Below are positions 1 to 13,200 of a DNA stretch of 64,000 nt, piece by piece. Both the position numbers and the translations under genes were made by a program. Numbering within the stretch: position 1 is the stretch's first letter; each line of letters begins with the position of its first letter. The stretch comes from Bugula neritina. Lineage: Eukaryota > Bryozoa > Gymnolaemata > Cheilostomatida > Bugulidae. The notes below the pieces were generated by a model. The model was not told the DNA's origin. It saw only the letters and a list, made by a program, of their open reading frames with translations, and did no database searches. Location of the stretch: NCBI GenBank assembly GCA_964035545.1, contig OZ037766.1, positions 9,619,722 to 9,683,721 of the forward strand, in the 5' to 3' direction.

Positions 1-153
1 TTACCATTTTTGGAAGTATAAAAATATATAGCCTCAACATGATACAAGTTTGCTTCCTAACAAACTTATGAGAACATTGGAAAATTTAATAGAAATTTAA
101 AAAAAACTCTATAATACAATATTGATAACATGGACTGAAGACAGGGTGCTTAC

Positions 154-2857
154 CTGGTGGGTAGTTCTATTCAGATAGTCACGATGCGCCTTCACTCGTC
201 GTATATTTGTTGTGTAGTAGTTTTGGCATAGCTCTAAGAAAGCATTCTCCAACCTAGGCAATTCATTGCGCACGATGAAATTAAATATGAAATGGATGCT
301 ACTTCACTATCATTACCAAACATCTCTATTGTTTCTCAGCTTGTACTATTAGGTTAATGGCAAAGAACTATGAGAGTAATCGGTAATAACTATCAACAAA
401 TCACAAGGGAAGATCTTTTTAATAACATGTAGTACAACTTTTCCAGCATTTACCTGATGATGTAACCAAAGAGGTGATCGGTTTGTGGCAGCACAAAAAG
501 TGATTTAGGTGAAAGTTCACATTCTGTACAAAAAGCAGCAGCTCTGTCCGCTGCCAAGCTATCCTCGCCTGCAGCAAAACCATAAGCAATACAATGTCAA
601 GTTTATGCAAATGACTTTCAGTTATTAAAATATTTTTATATTAGTTGTTCGCCTTACATTTACCAGATGTTTTATCAATATATAATAAATTTAGAATAAA
701 TTTAGATATTTTAGTGACATGTTTTACATTAAGGGGAGCAAATAGTAAGGTTTCAGCATTAATTCAAGTAGACGAGCCCGTATTTACCTCTAGCCAACGC
801 TGTATAGCAGTGTTCATATTTGGACTGACTACAAGTATATCTACTGCCATTTTATAATGGCACTCTTGTCATTATTCCCAGGCTTTTAGTTGAATAGTGT
901 TATTGCTATAAATCATCACTCTTGTGTATTGTAAGTTGAAAACAGGTTATTTCAATTTTTGCATGTTCAACAATTTGAAGGACAGTATTTTTTAATTCTT
1001 GGTATCTGTAACTGGGTAGGTTAAGTGTTACTCTTTTAACAATATGTAAAGCCTGCGCTTCAACTTTTTTAGAACTCTAATGATTAATCTGCGTATTGCA
1101 GCAGATAAAAATAACAAATAACAGGAGTTAGCAGTAATCAGCATCAGTTTTCTAATGCTACCAACCCTGAATTGGATTAAAATGCAAGCAGCAGGTGAGT
1201 CAAACTGTCAATTAATTACCGACATGTGCACAAAATGTACTATAAAGCCAAATCACTTAGACATTAAACCCCGAGATTTTATTTAGCTAAGATTACTTTT
1301 GATATTTTGATACCACATAAATACAGATAGACAGCCCTGCTCTTTTTCAACTGCTAGCATTGCTACGCTTTGAAAAGAAGCATTTCTACAATTTAACAAA
1401 TTTGTTTTTTAAGAGTCACTAAAGGCACTAGTGAGAAGCACTCAAACGTCGTGTAAATATTTTCGTGAGTTATCTTCTCAGTAATGACCAGCCACACATT
1501 CGTCGGACAAAACACATAACAAATAGTTCAAGTGAATGAGTCTTGCACAAGATAAAAAATGCCCTGCCACATACACAACTATTTTTGCAAACGGCCCTAG
1601 TTTATGTTAATTGCTAAAATTCTATTGACCAATCAAGTGGTGCTTATCGCCGATTGCACTCTTTCATCCATTGTCTTTAGTGGGTGCACTCACATGACAT
1701 AAGTTCAGTTAGAACCCTTCGATAACTTGATAATGTGAAACAAAACCTACAGAGTTGGTCTAGTGGCAAAATGGAAAAGGTTCTGCTCTACACTGCTAAG
1801 CAAGTGAGGGCTGAGACTCATTGTAAACTCAAGTGTATAGATACAAACCTGGCGGCAAAGGAGGAGATCTTTGAATGAGGACAGCAGCTAACTTAGTTGA
1901 TCTTTTCTCAATACTATTTCTGGAATATAAAAATAAATGAGTTGATGAAAAATTTGAAGAATTTAAATTCATAAAATTAGGTTTCAATAACTGCACTCAA
2001 ATACACAACAAATTTCCACTTATAGTTACAGCCATAAAAACTACACGATTCAAACTGTAAAACCACTATTGGATACTGTATGTGTTAAACTAGTACATAA
2101 AATAATACTCTTTCAGCAGCAGAAATAATTCTGAATGTCCACCTAAATTTTAGTTTACAGTATTAAAGATTTTTAACGTAATATGCCGTGAAAGATTATG
2201 ACCATGAAACATGCAAATACCAAATCTTAGTTAATAAGCATTACAACATATGAGCAGTAAAAAGCACTTTAGAACCTTATAATGTTGAGTCGACTAGCGC
2301 ATTCAATCAGCCGCTCATTCCAATGTGGATCATCCCAATCAAGATCAAAAAAGGTGATAATCAAGGATGGCACCTTGTCTAAATGCTTAGTCATCCAATC
2401 CCGCTGAAGTATGCCTTTTGGCGTATACCATTCATAACTGGATCTCTAAATTATATAAAAGACTAAGTTTAGCAAACAAAATAATGCACATAGTTATAAA
2501 GAATATTTTAGCATTTCGAATAGTTCAACTCCACTAGCTAGTTCACAAAAAACTGTGTGCAATTCAAATCTCAAATGTTGAAGCTTGAAATCTCAGAAAA
2601 ATAAACTACAATGTGCAAGCTTTGCCATATAGATACTAATTAACAATATTCCTTACCTTAGCCTTGGGTTTAGGATACTCATGGTCAACAGGCTTGGTCA
2701 CAAAATTTAGAGGAACACGGTCTGACTTTCTGTTATTACAAAAAAGATCCCAGATGGCTTTATGGACAGCATTGTATGTTGTTTCAAGACCAGCAAGAAT
2801 TACTAAACCGTATGGTCTATATCGTAAAGCATCAGGAAAATCAGATGCCCAAGACAT
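154..2857 (-). CDS. TRAPPC11: TRAPPC11, trafficking protein particle complex subunit 11 (5' part, partial)
   Basis: N-terminal 'foie gras' region of a TRAPP III subunit that acts in ER-Golgi traffic and autophagy. Five coding exons on the minus strand, in order: 2657-2857, 2276-2445, 1849-1919, 454-568, 154-253. All have GT-AG borders and matching phases. Recognisable stretches include [67 protein letters not shown] and [20 protein letters not shown]. These follow vertebrate TRAPPC11 in order with no gap. The start ATG at 2857 opens [17 protein letters not shown], close to the family N-terminus. No further exon is visible in 1-153, so the rest of the gene lies left of the window. The family assignment is by remembered similarity; the joins are seen in the sequence. 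Confidence 0.9.
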
Positions 2858-5800
2858 GAATCTTTGTGAGGAAAACTACAAATAAAGAAAATCACATGAC
2901 TTATTCAATAAATTTTTATTTAAAGTTAATTTTTTTACAATTATTAGCTATAGTACTTCAAATTCTTTTACTCATTGTCCCATGACTTAAGAATTAAAAT
3001 AGATTTGCTGCCAATCATAGAAAATCAAACTAATAATACTAACTTTAAAATTTATAAACTAATTTTTGTAATGCAACATGTGTCACGTAAAAATGACGGT
3101 CATTTTAAAATATATAGGTATTTTTAAATGACCCAAGTCAGCTTAAATAATTCTTTTAGTTATTTATTAATTTGACACTTTTACAAATACTTTCAGACCA
3201 TGACTTGACTAGCCATTAAGTTTGACTTGACTTGTTATGACTTTAGCTCATCTTTAATTATTGAATAAGCTCTCTTTTAAGAAATGTAGGTATAACTCAA
3301 AGTTTAATAGAAACACTCAGACAATCAAACAGCTAAACTTGACAATTTGAATTTCATATTTTCTCAAAAATATTTATAATTACAACTCAAGTCTTTACCA
3401 GTTAATGGCTAAAATTAAATCAAAATAAATTTTTTTCTGAAGTTATCGTAGTTGTTGAGCTTAGAGGTATAATTCTTTTTGACAAGTTCGTCTATTTTTA
3501 AGCTAAGACTAAGAGCTTCAGTGCAGATGCTTTTATTTCAAGTTAGTGCTACAGTTACTGGTTAGTGTTAAATTTATAGTTAGTGTTACATTTTGATTTT
3601 TACTGCCTACTGCTACGCTTACTGTTTAAACTTTGAGTTAGTGCTGGTGCTGGCGTTGGAGCTACACTCAGTTTTCATGATTACTGAGTTATTCACATAG
3701 TAGTACCATTAGTGTTAAAGTGCTACACTTACAAGTTCTACATCTACTGTTACACTTTGACTTACTGCCTACTGGTTAAAATTTGAGTTACACTTACAGT
3801 TACTATTGGTGCTACAGCTACACTCAGTTTTATTGATTTACCCAAGTAGTATCAACTAGCACTGTTAAACTTAAACTGTTAGTGTTAAAGTAAAACTAAA
3901 AGTGCTACTGCTACATAAACATTTAGTGATTTACAGTTACACTTAGTCTAAGTCTTACTATTAGGGTCAGTGCGAGACTTACAGTTACTCTTAATAAGAG
4001 TAAGTCTAGCACTGTCTAGTGACTCTAGCCTAAGTCTATGAATCTAAGTCTGAGTAAGTATAGTTCAAGAGTCTTAATGTGACTAGTCCTACACTTTGAA
4101 CTTCAGTCTGGGCTACTGTTGGTGTTTTTATTTGTACTACTGTACTGAGACGTGTACTGCCACTGCTAGTACTACTACTACTACTACTACTACTAGTAGT
4201 ACTACTTCAGTATGACTGTGAGTACCTGTATTTGTTAACAATCAGCATCATTACTGTTACAGCCTACAAGTAGAACTACTATTAAATCTAGTACTGCAAG
4301 TACATCAACATAAAAATTAAAATGATAAATTATTAGATCCTTATTATTAATTTTAATGATTATGATGATCAACATCATTATGTTTAACACAATCATAATG
4401 ATATTATTTATAATGATAAAAACTGTCGATAGATTATATTAAAATAACCAATGTTGTGCAAATTAATGCATTATGATTAAATCACAACATATGCAGCAAT
4501 TATTGAATTAATGATATTGAATTTAATATTTAAATGAGAAACAGAAACTGGCAATTGATTCAAAGGAAACGGTAGTTTTTGAACGTTTCAATAGTTCGCC
4601 GTTTTAAAGCTTATCAAACGAATTTTAATTGGTTTATAATCTTGACTCGTTGAAAGTAGATTTTGTAATCATTTCCATGATTTGCTAATACAATTGGTTT
4701 ACTATTTATATCATAATAATCATTGTGGATTGTGGACTATTATTTTACGGTTCCCTAATTAAATCTATTAGCCGCGCCCACTGAAACGTTGAACTAGTGC
4801 TAGTAGTACGTTGATGTTCATTCGGCTACGAAAGTCTGTTGATTTTATTGCTCAGCCAGTCACAGTGTGAGTGGTGAAGGTTGCTTGCAATAAGGTAAAC
4901 GTGCTCCTAGCATGTCACAAACTAAAACTGAGCTGAGTGGATGAACTTGAAGAGTTGAAAACGTACGTATTTTATTTTCACTTGATGCATGATAACTAAT
5001 TAGTAATTAGTAATTACTAATTAGTGATTAGTTTTACGGATACTGATAGTGATATTGAATGTGATACTCATTCTTATCTCAGACTCATATTGATATTCAT
5101 ATTCATATTGATTGCTTATTGCTACAAGTATAACCATAGGCAATACTTGTACTCCAATATTAACATCTCATTAAGTTTAACTCAATAGTTTAACTTTATT
5201 GGTTATATAACTATAACTATGGTCTATAAGTATAAGCTTCGTGCTACTTAGAGTTACTCAGTTAGAGTTACTGTTAGTCTTACAGTTGCTGAGTTGATGT
5301 AACTGTAGCTATAAGTGTTGCTTTTGTCTTTCATTTTTGATTGTATTTGATCTTTTGTCTGGTATTACGGCTACTTGTAGTAGTTGCACTTACAGTATTA
5401 GATTAAAATGAGTAGCACTATTAGATTAGGTAATACTAATTGTATCACTATTATAATAATGGCCATACTTCAGTCATACTCATAGTCATGGTGAACAATA
5501 TCAATTAGGAATAATATCATATTTTATAATAATGGTAATGGTTATTATTAGAATAGTGATTATCATTATGATTATTATAATTGTTATTTTTATAGTGACA
5601 TATCACTAAGTATAAGGCTTTGCCTAAATTGTGGTAATAATTTGTATATTTCACCCTGGGAGTTCATTGCTATATTTGCTGTCTGTACTGGAGATGTCTA
5701 TATAGTAATAATGTGTTTTAATCATTCAATGCTGAAACATCTATAAGTAGTAACTTTCCCGTTTTTATCATTTTAATGACCATGTTGTGAATAATATTTA

Positions 5801-6186
5801 ACAATAGAAATTTGTATTTTTCATAAATACAAAAATTTATTCATTTATTCTAAACAAAAAATATCACTTGCCAGTAAAATATCAAGCTACCAAATTGCTT
5901 TCTTTCAAATCATTAGCACCACTGCACACCTACAGCTATATAACCTATAAAGCATAAATTATATCATTAAAGCAGTAGGTGACAAGTAGTGAAGGTATAA
6001 TTATAGTAGTAAAGTCTACAATATATAGTGAAGCCATATAGTAAATGTGTTAATAGTGACCTATAGTTTATGTTAATGTGAATTTTATTTAAAGCAATTG
6101 GTAGCAACTCTTATCAAGCGAAAAGTTTGGTAAGGGTTCATAATAACATTTGTATTGGTATTATATATTTTAGAGAGAAGAAAATA
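2858..6186. other. Repeat-rich gap between divergent TRAPPC11 and VKORC1
   Basis: No coding signal is visible on either strand. It should hold both promoters, but I see no clear core element. It contains the degenerate simple array at 3480-4330, an AT-rich block of ATGAT-type repeats around 4330-4420, palindromic TAATTAGTAATTA repeats around 4985-5030, and GATACT/ATATTCAT-type repeats around 5030-5110. Confidence 0.6.
3480..4330. repeat. Degenerate GTTAGTGTTAC / ACT-AGT simple-sequence array
   Basis: About 850 bp made of imperfect 5-6-mers such as GTTAGT, GTTACA, AGTGCT and CTACTG. They drift in sequence without a fixed period. A purer core at about 4165-4206 is (ACT)n turning into (AGT)n. 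Related degenerate stretches recur at about 5230-5300, 31900-32010 and 55320-55560. Confidence 0.7.
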
Positions 6187-7421
6187 ATGGCTTTTAATAG
6201 GAAAAGCTCACAAATAGTATTTGCCTGCATTGGAATTCTTGTGTCATGTTATGCTTACTATGTGGAAACTTCTAAAGAAGTAGATACAAGTTATGTTGCT
6301 CTTTGTGATATAAATCCCAGCATTAGTTGCTCCAAGGTTTTTACTTCCAAGTAAGTTATCATATTTTATGTATATTATTTATATCATTTTTCGCAAGTAC
6401 TGTCATCACCTTTTAATATTTATTCAACTTGTACTGAAGGAATAATTCTGCACATTGAGTATATTTTTAAACTACATGTATATAAGTTTTCTGCTTTAGA
6501 TGGGGTAGAGGTCTGGGATTACTGGAGAACATCGTTGGCAGGCATCATGTATTGAATCAGCCTAATAGTGTTTTTGGCATAATATACTATATAATTTGTA
6601 TAATCTCAGGTATGGTCTATTTGCCCTCAATAGATTTATGAAAATTAGTTTCTTCCGTATTGATTAAGACTTCTATGAATTAATTAAGCAAGAGATTTCA
6701 AGTGTTTAGAGATTCAAAAGTTGGTGCAGTCAATACTCAATTGCTTGTAAACTATTTATTAGCTTGGACTCACTACTTAGCTGTGTTTGTCTAGTATATA
6801 TTTTATTCAATAGTTCATCAAAAAACAGAGTATCTGTTGGTATTGTGAAATAAGCAGTAATATATAGCATACCCAGGCTGTCCTCAACACTTCATAGCAT
6901 ATAGAATATTCCAATGTGTTCCTAGAAGTTTCTAATCACCGCTATGAAATTGACTAATCATGTCTATCATGTTACTGCTTAGCTTTCATGCATAATTGAT
7001 GATATGTCAATAGCCTATTTCCTGCTAAAACATACATGATATTCCACTCATCACGACTGGGTCTAAACACTCAAAGCAGGGTAATGTTATAGTGGAGAAA
7101 CTGGCTGGGATGTAGTATAGTAAAATTAATTTTGGTAACATAAAAATATAAATGTGTTTAATGTTATACTTGATTTGAATTTATGTAAATCTTTCAATGT
7201 TTGTAGAGATGACAACAAGTTTGATGGCTGTAAAGCTAGTAGTAGCTGCCAGTATATTATCATTCGCTAGCTGTCTGTGGTTGGCCTATATACTTTTCTT
7301 CGTCTTGAATGACGTCTGTGTTGTGTGTATTTCTATGTATGTGATCAACACCACTCTTTTAATCGGAAGTATTGTGAGATACTCTAGAGTTATGGCTCAT
7401 CAAAAACATAAAGAAAAATAG
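6187..7421 (+). CDS. VKORC1: Vitamin K epoxide reductase, VKORC1/VKORC1L1 type
   Basis: ER-membrane quinone/epoxide reductase that regenerates vitamin K hydroquinone. Three exons: 6187-6350, 6500-6609, 7207-7421 (phases 2 and 1), giving 162 residues against 163 for human VKORC1. The loop cysteines are C40 and C48 (ALCDINPSISCSKVF). They are followed by WGRGLGLLENIVG and the LNQPNSVFG stretch. The redox pair CVVC is at residues 129-132, three positions ahead of human numbering, and Tyr136 matches the human Tyr139 of the warfarin-sensitive TYA motif (here SMY). Four hydrophobic segments are evident. The start is the ATG before AFNRKSS, because it gives family length. The C-terminus is Lys-rich (HQKHKEK), consistent with ER retention. 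It could equally be called VKORC1L1; most invertebrates have a single ancestral gene. Confidence 0.93.
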
Positions 7422-10219
7422 TTTGATTTTCAAATATTTTGCAGTTATTATATGCGGAGCAATAAACAGCAATACATTCATTACTTTGATGTAGTTGTGC
7501 TGTATGTTATATAGTTGGCTGCAAAAAGTTGTGTTTTTTTTCAACTTGTATAAGTTTTACTCGTCCAGAAACTATATTATATATGATTTTAAAGTTGTGC
7601 ACTTATTGTCACAGCATTTAATTGTATTTTCTTAAATATACGTAAACAGCCAAAACATTCTTGTTGAATATAATAGATTGAAACCTAATGCAATAATTTA
7701 TAGTTTCATTCTAATTATACATTTTATTGCATTATACATATCTATTAATAAGCATGTTTTGTATTGAAATAAATAAATTACATACACACAGTGTATTTTG
7801 AGCTCTTACAGGCATGTTTATTATGACGGTACTATAATATGATTCTGACACTTCATGGAACAGTGTTAATTCAAGTATTTATAGACAAGCTGCTGGATGT
7901 CACGAAATGTCACACTTATTTAGATTCTGTACAAATACTATAAGCTTGCTTTATGCTATGCTTACTTCAATCTGAAGAAACTTAAACCTAAAAACTAAAT
8001 TTTAGTCACGAATAATGATGCAATAAAGTCCTTTGGGATTACTATCTAAGCACAAGCTTGTAGCAGCAAGCCAGATTGATAAATCTCTAATTTGTTGTGA
8101 CAAATTCTCCCATATTTCACTTAGCAAGTAAATACCCATTGCTTTAGAGATTTTTGAAAATTTTCTTTAGCGTTTACACCAAGTTTGTTCAAATTATGTA
8201 TAAAGTGTGTATTGACCTTCACAGCTTCTACACCAAATTAGCAAAGATGAATAAATCAATAAAATATGTTAGTATTCTATTTACTTACAAACCAGCAACT
8301 TGACATACGTGTCTGTAGTGGTGCGATCAGTGAAAGTGCCCAATAAAGTTCTAAGGCAGACCAATATAATTTATTAAAAACACCACTAGTTGTGAGCTTT
8401 GAGTAAAGAATGATGAACACAGCGAAAATATTTTTAAGCTACACATTTAATATTGTTTGCATTGAATGTATGTTTATTAAACTTAAAAACTGTATGATGT
8501 CATTACTATATTATGTATTACCAATATACTGTGCGCATACTATAACATATAACAAAGAGCTATGTGACTTATTCATTGTTATTACTTAGTTGAAAACTAA
8601 TATACATTATTGTATTAAACCCACTAAGAACAAGACAGAGCGGATCGAGATACATGTAGGTGTGGTGAGGATACAATAATGTATTAAATAAAAGTAGTTG
8701 CCATTTATTTATGTTTCATAAAGAAAAAAAATACAGTTTCATTTTATGCCCAAAAACTTTTGGGGGTTGTTGCTAACAGAAATAATATCACACTGAGGAA
8801 TAAACCATCACTCCATGTCTATCTACACTTTCTGACTGGTTTGGTTTTCAGAGTTATCTTACCTAAACTATAATGTTCCAACTTACATCTTGTGCTGTGA
8901 AAATATCGGGGTTATTTATAATACGCTGATAGCATTTGTGATCATTTTATCCAACAACGATATAAGCCTGAGGTCTAAACGTTAAACATTATAGACACTG
9001 AACTGAAATAATAATTTTATTATGTGATTCGTTTGGACGATAAAGCTACCGCGGGTGTAGTATTAATCTATGTCATGAACACATTATTTTGGTATTTCCA
9101 CTACAAGTGCCCGCCAAACTAAAACTCAACCTCTACTTTATATTTAAGGCAATTAAATTTAATGATTTATTTTAAGAAATAATTTGTAATAATAAAATGA
9201 CTAAATCTATGATTTTAGCAAAGCTTTGTATTTTGGTCATGCAACCAGCAATATGCTAAACTACTAGTAATAGAATTAAATACAGCTATTGTCATTGTGA
9301 TGGACTTGGAGCCCTAGCCACAAGACTTGAAAGTTGAAACTTAAATTTAAAATAAAAATTAAATTTAAACTTGAAGTTTAAACTAAACTTGTTTGACTTT
9401 AAACGTTATACCTAGCCTTTTCAATATCATTAGCATACTAATTTTTCTTTTAAAAGTAAGTTGGTGAACAACTGTTATAATAACTTATGATTATTAAATT
9501 TAATATTGATGATATTATCATAAAATAAAAATCATTATCATTATGATTATACTTAATCTTATAGATATGTAATGTGAAACTAGAAGTAGATGTAATTAAA
9601 ATCAAATTGTACGCTGTAAGACTAAGAATAACTAACTGTAAGAGGCCTAAGAGCAAGCCTAATAGTAATACTAATAGTAATAGTAATACTAATAGTAATT
9701 AGGAATTTACATTATTGGGACATTGATGATTGATTTGAGTTATAATTATAATATCAACTTTTGGCTAGTCAATGAAATTTTTGAAGACAGATTGCAATCA
9801 GTTTACTTTTCAACCTTGTTCAATTGTACTAACCATATTTTACTAACTAAAAAGGATGATTTTCTGCATTTATTGTTCAATTTGTACTTGTAATACTAAT
9901 ACTAATAGGAAAGAGATAAAGATTGATGTAATTTTTATGCATCAATGCTTACTAGTATTTGAAACCTTTTTACGTAAGTTGACGTTATTAGAATCTTTAA
10001 TTTGGTGATTGGTGTTGGTTATACGTTGATCGCAGTCTTTTCAAGCAGCATCTTTCAATCAAAATATTAGTACTGCTTATATAACAGTGTCTGCCTATGC
10101 ATAACAACACATTCATAATTGCACCTTAAACCTATCAGTGATTGTTTAACCATATGATATTTACTTAATCAAAATTATTCATTGTTTAAAGTTTTGTTTT
10201 TAGCAAAGCAAATTTTAAA
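7422..10219. other. VKORC1 3' UTR and gap before MCM10
   Basis: The first 350 bp is probably VKORC1 3' UTR. The rest is AT-rich with no convincing coding exon on either strand. A TTAAATTT/AAATTTAA-rich tract lies around 9335-9410, and a short AATAGTAATACT tandem stretch lies at about 9660-9702. Confidence 0.6.
7768..7777 (+). terminator. Poly(A) signal of VKORC1
   Basis: Overlapping AATAAA hexamers (7768-7773 and 7772-7777), about 350 nt after the VKORC1 stop. No other canonical hexamer was noted nearer to the stop. Confidence 0.5.
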
Positions 10220-13200
10220 ATGGAGGATGAAGAAGACCTGCTCTCAGCTCTTATTGATACATTTCACTCTGACGATGAAACAGAAGTGCCAAGTCAACAT
10301 CCAACAGAAAACACAGCAAGCACTGTCGTAGATTTGAGTACCAAGCCAGTAGATGAGGTAGTCGTGTAGTTTAGAGTAATGTGCAAGGCCATATATTCAA
10401 ATTTAAGGACTTATGAATCAAAACTTTTTAAAATATGCTGAAACGCACTGTAGCTAGCTCAACCCCTCAAAAATGTGGCTAAAACGATATCGTAGTGCGT
10501 ATCTGCTCGCTACTAAAGTTTAAAACTTTCAACCAAATTACTGCATTTGTTTTGAACATAATTTTCAATTTTTTGTTGTTGCAGAATTTAAATACTTCCA
10601 AACCACGAAAATTAGAAGAATGCGACATTTTTTCCTCTGCCGAAAACAAAACATCTTTGGTTGAGGATTTGTTTGGGGATGAAGAAAGTGAACCCGAGAA
10701 TGACGATGAGCTTATTGCTAGTGAGTTAAATGACATTGCTGACTGTAAGATGTCGTGTCTGAACCATACCAGAAAACCTCCTGGAATATATTCAATCTTC
10801 AGTATTTTGTGGCAAAATTACTTTCGGGAGAATTTTAGTATAGCTAGTGTGTATGTGTATTCACACAGACACCGCGCACACAGCTTTTTATGTAACAACC
10901 TCAACTTTAATTTTAGAGCAATGTGATGCATCATGTTTAAAGTTTCAGTTAAACTAAGCTACATTTAGTATATTTAACTCTGAGTATAAAATGCGAAATA
11001 TTCCTACGCTGTGATGTTTTTTCTTATTTGTTGTTGAGGGTTTATGGCAGCAGCCCATCAAGAAATGTCTTCAGATTCGATTGAGCATCAGCATAGCTTT
11101 ATAATGTATCGCCAAATTTATATGAATTATATAGTTTCGATTATCAATTAAAAATTTTGTATCAGCAATAACATAATTTGCAAAGCCACAATAGTGTAGT
11201 GCGGCATGTGGTGTCTTAAAGAACTTTACCATTACAAAGCTGCTTCGTATAATTTTACTGCCAATTCATATTAATGTTTCCAGCCAATTGTTTTAACTTT
11301 TATGTTTTTAATTTTTGTAGAGACTGATTTGAACTCAAATGGGAGAGAGATTTCTAGAATAATGAAAGCACATGAAAAACAGAGTGTTACAACTTCCGGG
11401 TTTTATGATACTAAGCTGACAACTAGCCAAATAAAAAATAAATGTATGTTTATCAACTTGTTTTTCCACTTTTTAAGGCTCTGCGCTTTCTAGTTCATTT
11501 ATATATTTAAAGCTTGAGATTTACTGAGTTTAAAAATGTTTGCAGTAGAAGGATAAACTGTTTGGATAGAAGGGTAAAAGTGTACTCTAAATTTGTTATG
11601 TAAGGTTGATGACACTCTTTTTGAGCATTTTGTCTTCCCAAATTCTAAAATGATTACATGCGTTTGCAACGTACACAAAACTACCTTTATTAATGTTATT
11701 TGAGAGCTAGTTGGTATTTATTTTATATGTAATGAAATGAATATTTTGCAGGTTTTTCTGGAGAGCATATTGCTTTATTTCATTCTGTTATAACTCGCAA
11801 TGAATGTTGTATGTTTATAATTATGTTAGATGTTTGATGCTATATGTTTATATGTTTAGGGGTCAACGGCAATGGAACTGGGACAGATGCTACTAACTCA
11901 TCAGGTGTAACCATGCCCCATCTTGGCTTTGCTATCGTGTAAGATTTTATTTCCCACTTGTTTGCCAAAATAATTCCTTTAAATAATTCAATTTTATTAT
12001 ATAGTATGTAAATTCAGCTAATAAAATAATTTTGTACTTCATTGAATGATCACACATATTTCGTTTAAAACTTAATTAGGAATCCAAAAGTTTCGATGCA
12101 ATTCCTGAAGCAAGCATTTGAAGAAAAGGAATACGTTAGGCTGAACAAGGTCAACTATAAGAAAGCAGCTGCCTCAAGTGACAAGGATTGGATTACATTT
12201 GGTGTTGTTGCTTCCAAATCGGAAACAAAGCGTTCCAACGTATGTGAAAGTTATGATATTCTTTCTAGATTGGTTCGTGTTGCATGTTTAGGCCATTTTG
12301 GATTCCATGCTGTCTTTTGAAAACATACTGTCAATTTTCTAGATATTTGCTTACTTTAGAGTCACGTTTCATAAAGTCTATCAGTAATAAAATGTTAACC
12401 ACAATGTTCATACCTCTAGCTCTGTAATATAAAATTAATGTTGTGAACTTTGAAGCATAGTTAAAGTTGAGCAGAATAATAAATAATTTCATAGTATATC
12501 GTAAAGTCATTGTTTGATTGCAAGCTTGATTCATTCAAATAAACTTGTGAAAATTATTTTATTGTTGCTTATATTTTTATATTTTATTAATTAATGTTAA
12601 TATATAATAAATGGAGGTTTCGCCTTTTATGATCACTTTTCTCTCTTTACAGGCAGGAAATTCTTTCATAATATTCCGGCTGATAGATATGGCTAATGTT
12701 GATGAAGAAGTCTCTTTGTTTCTGTTTGGTAACAGCTACAGCACCCACTGGAAACTGCCTCCTGCTACAATAATCGGCTTAATGAACCCTTCTATAATGA
12801 GTAATGACAAAGTAAGGAGACCATTATAAAATATATGTTTATACGTGTATACATTTTCATTATATGTGTGTGTGTACACGCACAACAACATTAGCTATAT
12901 GTATGTGTATCTTTATGTATCTTTATTCTAACTTTTATTGGAAAATAACAATGTCTGATTTGATATACCGTGAAATTGTTATGTTATTATTTTCTATTTG
13001 TCAGTATAAAGGCAGATGTGTACCATCTCTCAGTGTTGCCAACCAAAGTCAGCTGATGGTAGTTGGAACTGCTAAAGACTTTGGTACCTGTGGTTCTGTT
13101 ACTAAACAGGGAAACAAGTGCACTAACTTTGTCAACAGGGCTTTGTGTAGCACCTGCAGGTTCCATACCATGCAAGAACATAAGTTACAGAGCCATCGGC

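Noticed and set aside
794-852. Minus-strand ATG opening [21 protein letters not shown] before a donor-like GTAAAT
   Set aside because: Lies in a TRAPPC11 intron, matches no part of that protein and cannot be joined in phase.
645-857. Plus-strand ORF with a stretch ([12 protein letters not shown]) resembling the TRAPPC11 TKVAVVLIQ region
   Set aside because: Wrong strand. The true TRAPPC11 exon with [16 protein letters not shown] is on the minus strand at 1849-1919 and fits phase and order.
1741-1830. tRNA-like head (GGTCTAGTGGCAAAATGG) of a possible SINE
   Set aside because: The A-box-like part is fair but no acceptable B-box is present, and its end runs into TRAPPC11 exon 3.
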